The position numbers and the translations under genes are program-made. 64,000 nucleotides of DNA from Tetramitus jugosus (Eukaryota; Heterolobosea; Eutetramitea; Acrasida; Vahlkampfiidae): the NCBI GenBank assembly GCA_937625935.1, contig OW569356.1:310001-374000 (forward strand), read 5' to 3'. The notes beneath the pieces were generated by a model. It saw only the letters and a program-made list of their open reading frames with translations, did not search any database and had not been told where the DNA came from. Shown one piece after another: positions 59,401 to 64,000 of this stretch. How positions within the stretch are numbered: the stretch's first letter is position 1; every line of letters starts with the position of its first letter.

Positions 59401-61257
59401 GGCACTTTGTGACTTGGTTTAGCAAAATTGTCGGTGTCAGAGCTCTTGGTTTGTTGATTGTTGGCTGAGAACGCACCAGTGAATGAAAATGATGTCTGTT
59501 CTTGAGAATATTCATCCTTGTGTTTCATTCCGTCGATCGCTGGTGATTGTTTTGGAGGAGTGAAGAGATTGCTTGGTTGAGTAAATGTTCCTTTTTGCTC
59601 TTGATCTCCAAAAGAGAATGAAAATGACGATTGATTTGGACCTAGTGGTGTACTAGGCATAGGTGTTTCTTCTTCTTCCTCTTCTTCCACAAAAGTGAAC
59701 GGCAGAGGTGTTTCAAACGCAACGTTTGATTCGGGCAATGGATTTCTCGATAACAACGCATATGATAGCAATTCACCACTGGAGCCCAAGATGATCACAA
59801 GAGGAACATTCTTCATTTTTCGCTCTTCCACAAACGCTGTGGTTGATACTTCACCCTGATACGAATAATCAACTACCATGCCGAACACTGAAACTTCTTC
59901 ATTGTTACTCATTGGCAAACGCAACTGATACTTTTCGTTTGAAATCTCCAAAACGGACCATGAAGAATTTTCTTCATCCGACTGTGGCATATTCTGTTTT
60001 GCAATCATTACAAGTGAGTCAGTTGTGGATGCTGTTAAAATACTCGATGTTCGCTTCTCAAAGCATCCAATGATCCTTGATTCATTGTCCTCAAAATCGC
60101 GCAAGTCATAGGGAATATCAGCGTAGCATGTAATGTGATCAAGTGGTAACTGAGAACTATGCGATAGCACATGGCTCAAATTCACAATATAAGGCACGAC
60201 TGACGTTGCTGTCTCATCGTCGTCAAATCTCTTGACAATGGCCATACAAAGCAAATAATTTTCAGACACCCAAATGACCTCTCGTATTTCGTGCTCAAAC
60301 TTGTGTGTCAAAATGGTTTCCAGAGCGCCATTGACTCTTTTCAGAATGACGAGCAATGATTGACAAGAGAGAGCGATACGTCCTTCATGATCACTCGACA
60401 CTAGACACACACACACACAAACACACACATACAAGACATTCATTTTCACACCACACATGAAAAAAAAACAGTTTAGCTCTCACATTCATTTTTCGTTGTG
60501 AAAAAGCTTTCATGAAACAAAAAAGCACAACTCACAAAATAGAGAGAATGAATGAATGAATAAAATAAAACATACCGTGAGTCACTATTCCTTGGCAATA
60601 TGGTTCACTCTCAACAAATTGTTGCTTCTGATGATCGAATTGATACCACAGACACCTGCCATTTGACAATGTCAAGAAAAATGATTGTTCATCGAACCAA
60701 CACGCATCCATCACATTGTCCTCTGTTGACTCATCATCGGAAACGATGGTCACCTGTGCCTGCTGGTGCTCTTGTTGATTTTCATCATCATCATGAGTGA
60801 TCCGTATCCGAAACACTGAAAACGAAGCTTGAATCGAACAAATGAGAACAAACAATTCGTCTCTAGAGTTGGAAATGGGACTGATTTTGATCAGGAGTGG
60901 TGGTGAGTGAGCCATGGATGGTGATTGATAGAGTGCATGATTGCCATGTTGACTCTTGATTTGTTCCATTCGACTATGATAGTCGACTGTTGATGTTGTT
61001 GATGATGATGTTGATGAGAGTTGATTGTGAAGATGAACAGTGGAAAAGAGAGAAAAACCATGTGTTGAACCACATGCCAAGAGACCAGTGTCATGATTAA
61101 TGTCCAACAAATTGAATCTCTTGGTGTACATTGTTTGAATCAATGCTTGGAAACTAAAGGGCTGTTGATGATCTAGAATGGTTGGAATTTTTGGGTTCGT
61201 GTTGGGTAGGAATTGGAAGGCAAAGTCTTCCGTTTGTTCGTTGGGTGCCTCTTGCAT
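56487..61257 (-). CDS. NUP214: Nucleoporin Nup214/Nup159-like
   Basis: Two exons, 60576-61257 and 56487-60400 (intron 60401-60575, 175 nt; GTATGT donor, TAG acceptor after a TG repeat), 1531 aa. Residues 1-460 resemble the Nup214 beta-propeller: KRFNLLDINHDTGLLACGS, then SSDHEGRIALSCQSLLVIL, HEIREVIWVSENYLLCM and GMVVDYSYQGEVSTT, which matches GVVVDYTNQVEIT of human Nup214. A coiled-coil region (about 600-760) follows, then an acidic Ser/Glu stretch, then over 700 residues of FG repeats (GFGSSGF, SFGS, FSFG types). Nup214 sits on the cytoplasmic face of the nuclear pore and recruits DDX19 for mRNA export. Confidence 0.93.
60405..60428 (-). repeat. (TG)n repeat next to Nup214 intron acceptor
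   Basis: On the plus strand seven AC units at 60405-60418, two bases, then four AC units. In the sense of Nup214 this is a TG/GT run directly before the CTAG acceptor, in place of a pyrimidine tract. Confidence 0.9.
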
Positions 61258-61546
61258 CTTTGGTTCTGTTTGGTGTTGGTGTTGGTTTCACGATGATGAC
61301 TGGTTTATTCTGTTATTATTATTCTCGTTGGTTGATTTGGTTGTTTCGAATGTTTTTTTTTCTTTTGGTGTGCGAGTGAAAAATGCTGTTCTTCACATCA
61401 AGAAAAATTGGAATTTGTTGATTGCACCAAGCATTGGGCCAATGACGATTTGATTCTATGCCCGTAAATAGTCACCAGTTGGTTTGATGAGGTGTGACTG
61501 AAGGAAGGTTGTGAGCCGTGAATTGCTGCAAGGAATGATGGGCACC
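61258..61546. promoter_or_regulatory. Nup214 upstream region
   Basis: 289 bp between the Nup214 start codon (minus strand) and the retroelement remnant. It probably holds the Nup214 promoter. I see no clear element and no coding frame that looks real. Confidence 0.4.
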
Positions 61547-62247
61547 TTTTTTTTTCCATCCTTTATTCAAAACACTGCCATGAGTCATGATTCCGCTCAG
61601 ACCACAGTTAAGACACTTTCATCTAAACTGGCATTGTACAATTTCCTCATCACCACAGGATCTTAGTGTGAAGTGTACCACTCCTGACTTGATGATAGAA
61701 TCCTTCGACATTACAGATTCTAACCACCAATTCTTGTTCGTACCAATTGCCTCAGCTCTAGCTTTCTTAAGTTTCCTTCTCTGATGGTAGGATTGTCAAT
61801 TCTAACATCCTTCTCCGTTACAACCGATTCTCTCTGAACTCCGTCTTTCAATAAATGTGTCATCACCAGCTTGTCGACATGAAGTTCCATAGTGCTGATG
61901 ATGACACCGAGCCGTGGAGAAGTTTGGCGCACCATGCCAGGTATGAATGTTTTTGCTTCACGAAGACGAGTACTGGATTTGAAGACGCCCGACCTTACGA
62001 GCGTATGATTATGTTTGACCTCATCAAGCGTATCCAGTACCCGTGCTTCTGTGTCTCTTCCCCTGAAGCAGGCCGAAACAAGAAGCGGAAATTCTGGAAA
62101 CCATGCTTTCCTTGAAATCATTAAGGCCAATTCCACCAAGTCTCTTCCCACTGATAACAAATCGGATGGGAACCTTTTCAGAGCACCAGACCCAATCTTT
62201 CCGACCAATCCCTTCTAGCTCATTCAGCAACCTCTTTGGCCGGTGCG
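61547..62247 (-). pseudogene. Decayed non-LTR retrotransposon fragment (reverse transcriptase C-terminal part)
   Basis: Reading the minus strand from 62247, one frame gives a segment with WVWCSEKVPIRF and GKRLGGIGLNDFKESM; the W...P...GGIGL pattern is typical of the region after the thumb of LINE-type reverse transcriptases. The frame ends near 62024. A second frame carries on to a stop at 61720, and a third carries the end to 61619, so at least two frameshifts are needed. An AATAAA (minus strand, 61562-61567) precedes a run of nine A (61547-61555), possibly the old 3' end. Homology is by motif only. The 5' side ends at the A tail of the neighbouring element. Confidence 0.5.
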
Positions 62248-62275
62248 TTTTTTTTTTTTTTTTTTTTTTTTAATA

Positions 62276-62290
62276 CAACCATTTCGGTTG
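62276..62290 (-). ncRNA. 3' UTR hairpin 3 of the retroelement (proximal to A tail)
   Basis: 5-bp stem CAACC/GGTTG (62276-62280 and 62286-62290) with a 5-nt loop. It lies four bases from the A24 tail, at the very end of the element. Confidence 0.5.
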
Positions 62291-62320
62291 CTCTTTTTAT
62301 TGTCTTTGCTTATTCACTTG

Positions 62321-62341
62321 CCTACGCTCGAAGAGCGTGGG
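62321..62341 (-). ncRNA. 3' UTR hairpin 2 of the retroelement
   Basis: Nine-pair stem (62321-62329 with 62333-62341), eight Watson-Crick pairs and one A-C mismatch in minus-strand RNA (a G-U pair only if read on plus), 3-nt loop. Confidence 0.55.
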
Positions 62342-62364
62342 CCTGGTTAGCTTCCAGTTGGTAA

Positions 62365-62390
62365 GCAATGACGCCGGAAAGCGTCATTGC
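62365..62390 (-). ncRNA. 3' UTR hairpin 1 of the retroelement, holding the stop codon
   Basis: Perfect 10-bp stem GCAATGACGC/GCGTCATTGC (62365-62374 and 62381-62390) with a 6-nt loop. The stop codon of the reverse-transcriptase frame (62384-62386) is inside the stem. Confidence 0.7.
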
Positions 62391-63199
62391 CGTTGATTAC
62401 ATTTATCCTTCGTTGTAATGAACAGGTGGTGGAGAGTCTTGAGACATCTCCTCTTGACACTGTTCACATATGTTTTGGCTTTCTTCTGTGCCAGTGTCTT
62501 CTTCATTCCTCCAGACACAAGGCCTTCAGCGACTTCCATGATGGCGTCCGTTTCTATACCCATCATTCCTTGCAGCAGTTCACGGCTAGACTTTTTGAGT
62601 GGTTGCCTCACAACCTTTCCTTCCTTCAGTCGCACCTCATCGAACCAGACATCGACGTAGGCAGATTCGGGGATTCCCATCTTCTTGAGCTCATGTCCCA
62701 CTTTCACAGCCAATTGCCTTCTAACCATAATGGCCCTTGGACACCTGATCAAGCAATGCAGCACACTTTCGGGCTCCTTCTGACACCAGCTGCACTTGAC
62801 CTGTTCCTCACCAGTGTTGTACATATATCGCACAACTTCTGCTGTGTGGAGTGTGCCACTGCGTACCTGTGCATGGAACCACTCCAGCTTCCTGTCTATA
62901 CCATGTGGGTATTTGATGAAGCTAAAATCTGCACCACTGTTATTTGCTGCTCTCTGTAGCCAACATCGCTCGTCTTCATCTATTCTTGCACTTCTTTCTT
63001 GATCAAACAACGACTGGAGATGCGATCTACTTTCCACATGCAGATTTCCTTTGTACAATGCCGGTTCTGCACCTTCGGCGGACATTTTCCCTCCACATCC
63101 ACATCCATCCATTCGGGATATTAACACTTTCAGCACCTCATACGACCTTGCTCCGACCTTGCAGGAGGGAAAAATATGCTTAAACTCCTTCAGACCTCA
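62384..63199 (-). CDS. Reverse transcriptase C-terminal domain with zinc-knuckle (partial)
   Basis: About 271 codons without a stop, lacking its 5' part. The key motif is CSWCQKEPESVLHCLIRCPRA: Cys-x2-Cys-x8-His-x4-Cys, the zf-RVT knuckle that follows the reverse transcriptase in many LINEs, preceded by WFHAQVRSGTLHTAEVVRYMY, the usual helix before it. A second possible knuckle is in GCGCGG near the start. No catalytic YxDD or endonuclease is in the window. The stop codon lies in the 3' arm of a hairpin. The intact frame suggests a rather young insertion. Confidence 0.65.
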
Positions 63200-63224
63200 T
63201 AAATTAGAAAATCCTACTTAACGG

Positions 63225-63297
63225 GGCTCCTTAGCACAGGTGGCAGTGCGCTGTCCTAGTAAGACAGAGGTCACGAGTTCGAGTCTCGTAGGAGCCT
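63225..63297 (+). tRNA. tRNA-Thr (anticodon AGT)
   Basis: Full cloverleaf, 73 nt, no intron. Acceptor stem GGCTCCT/AGGAGCC (7 bp), D stem GCAC/GTGC, anticodon stem CTGTC/GACAG with loop CTAGTAA (anticodon AGT, reads ACU, and ACC if A34 is deaminated to inosine), variable loop AGGTC, T stem ACGAG/CTCGT with loop TTCGAGT, discriminator T. The A box (TAGCACAGGTGG) and B box (GTTCGAGTC) fit internal pol III promoters. CCA is not encoded, as expected in eukaryotes. Confidence 0.95.
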
Positions 63298-63307
63298 ACA
63301 GTAAACC

Positions 63308-63311
63308 TTTT
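63308..63311 (+). terminator. Pol III terminator of tRNA-Thr
   Basis: TTTT run 11 nt after the tRNA gene, the usual RNA polymerase III stop. Confidence 0.7.
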
Positions 63312-63396
63312 CTTTCGGCCACAGTCGGGTGGAACTTTTACGGCTGGTCAAAACAAAATCAATTTCTTGTCAAAGAAAGAAAAATCATTGGTCTAA

Positions 63397-64000
63397 ATGT
63401 CTGAAGCACTTGCTACAGTGTTGAGTCCAAGAGGAACGAACAGCAACATAGGTATGTTTATATTGAGTCACTTAGTACGTTGGGTCCACCATTCAACAGA
63501 AATTAATCATATGAATCTTGAAACAATTCACCGTCTTTATTCCTTGAACAATAGTCCAAGTGGGAGCAACTACCTACATTAAGTACACAGACGCCAAGAA
63601 AGCAGTGTATTTTTATGTGAAAGGAAGAGAAACAGAGAAGAAACACAGATGGAAACAGTTCTTTGATCCCAATCGAAACAAGTATTATTATTCCAACTTG
63701 GAGCACAAGAAAACAGTTTGGTACTTGCCTGATGTTGAGAAAGAAGAAGGAAATATCAAATCTCCTCCAAAAGAAGAACCGAAGAAGGAAATTCAATCGC
63801 CCATAGATGAGGTGAAGGAGCAGAAGCAAGTGGAACCAACGAACACAGAGGCATCAAAGATAGAAGCAATGGATGAGCCAATAGTTGGTTTACCAAAAAT
63901 TGATCCTCCAACTGAAGTCCATCCTCTCAAAGAACTAAAAACGGAATCGCCGAGAGAGACTGTAACAGAACTACAAGAGAAAGAAACAGATGAAAACGAA
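63397..64000 (+). CDS. WW-domain protein, N-terminal part (runs off the window)
   Basis: Exons 63397-63451 and 63555-64000+ (intron 103 nt, GTATGT donor, ATAG acceptor; exon joining gives VQVGATTYIKYTD). The window ends inside the reading frame after about 167 codons. A WW domain spans about residues 46-75: RWKQFFDPNRNKYYYSNLEH and TVWYLPD, with both Trp, the YYY core and the final Pro. WW domains bind proline-rich ligands. The rest visible is Glu/Lys/Pro-rich and disordered. The start follows AAATG in a short leader about 100 bp after the tRNA-Thr gene. Confidence 0.78.

Larger units (their letters stand above)
62248..63199 (-). mobile_element. 3' end of a non-LTR retrotransposon (5' truncated) with A24 tail
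   Basis: Minus strand, in order: an open frame from about 63199 to 62384 coding the C-terminus of a reverse-transcriptase protein, a ~112-nt 3' UTR with three hairpins, then 24 A residues (T run 62248-62271 on plus). A simple A tail without LTRs is the hallmark of target-primed reverse transcription. The tail abuts the decayed fragment on its left. The 5' boundary lies between about 63199 (last in-frame stop upstream) and the tRNA gene at 63225. I found no clear target-site duplication. Confidence 0.7.

Noticed and set aside
62321-62341. Independent factor-free terminator
   Set aside because: The hairpin is part of the retroelement 3' UTR and is followed by an A tail on the transcribed strand; bacterial-type termination does not apply.
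63397-63582. Short ORF of 61 codons ending in the WW gene's first intron
   Set aside because: The second half of it is intron sequence; splicing gives a longer frame with a clear WW domain.
1-64000. CRISPR array, prophage or bacterial operon
   Set aside because: No regularly spaced repeats, Shine-Dalgarno pattern or operon layout; all genes are eukaryotic with introns.

Overview
The window is protein-dense nuclear DNA from a free-living protist. The best fit is a Naegleria-like heterolobosean amoeboflagellate. The genes are eukaryotic: WASP, Beclin-1, Nup214, Rpn13, adaptin beta, ALG3 and CWC22. They lie close together on both strands and carry few, short GT-AG introns (15 reconstructed here, 58 to 227 nt, 8 of them with GTATG donors). 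Many proteins carry Asn, Ser, Gln or acidic runs. One gene is a very large Ser/Thr kinase-AAA-GAF-histidine kinase-receiver protein, a type common in amoebae. The genus assignment is an inference; no marker gene in the window settles it.

Layout. 1-5754: STRIP/Far11 C-terminus, a half-size ABC transporter and an SNM1-type DNA-repair nuclease. 5920-12431: splicing factor CWC22, a mitochondrial PPR protein and the proteasome ubiquitin receptor Rpn13. 12522-19349: a tRNA pseudouridine synthase, a CBS-pair protein, fructose-1,6-bisphosphatase, an unrecognised 699-aa protein and a mitochondrial carrier. 19940-26904: a TPR protein, Beclin-1/Atg6, a mitochondrial TPR protein and a small secreted protein with a Frizzled-like ten-cysteine pattern. 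27039-36263: an orphan helical-repeat protein, the mannosyltransferase ALG3, a PH-PH protein with a probable beta-helix and a beta-adaptin. 36301-49691: TTC27, a WASP-family actin nucleation promoter, the tRNA thiolase CTU1, a CCDC177-like coiled-coil protein, a HAD-fold protein without its nucleophile, an RNF121-like membrane E3 ligase, a four-helix membrane protein and a TPR protein. 49883-61257: the 2076-aa hybrid kinase and nucleoporin Nup214. 61547-63297: a decayed retroelement fragment, the 3' end of a non-LTR retrotransposon with three 3'UTR hairpins and a 24-base A tail (minus strand), then a tRNA-Thr gene. 63397-64000: the start of a WW-domain protein.

The genes do not form operons or one pathway. 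Themes are housekeeping (splicing, tRNA modification, glycosylation, proteasome, nuclear pore), membrane traffic and autophagy (AP beta, Beclin-1), actin control (WASP) and signalling (hybrid kinase, PH proteins). Transcription units are packed tightly: two convergent pairs have stop codons only 3 bp apart, and several 5' leaders carry CAA repeats. The most unusual points are the retroelement 3' hairpins beside a tRNA gene, the Frizzled-like protein, two likely pseudoenzymes (the HAD protein and the kinase domain of the hybrid kinase) and three PCNA-box-like motifs in the SNM1 nuclease.
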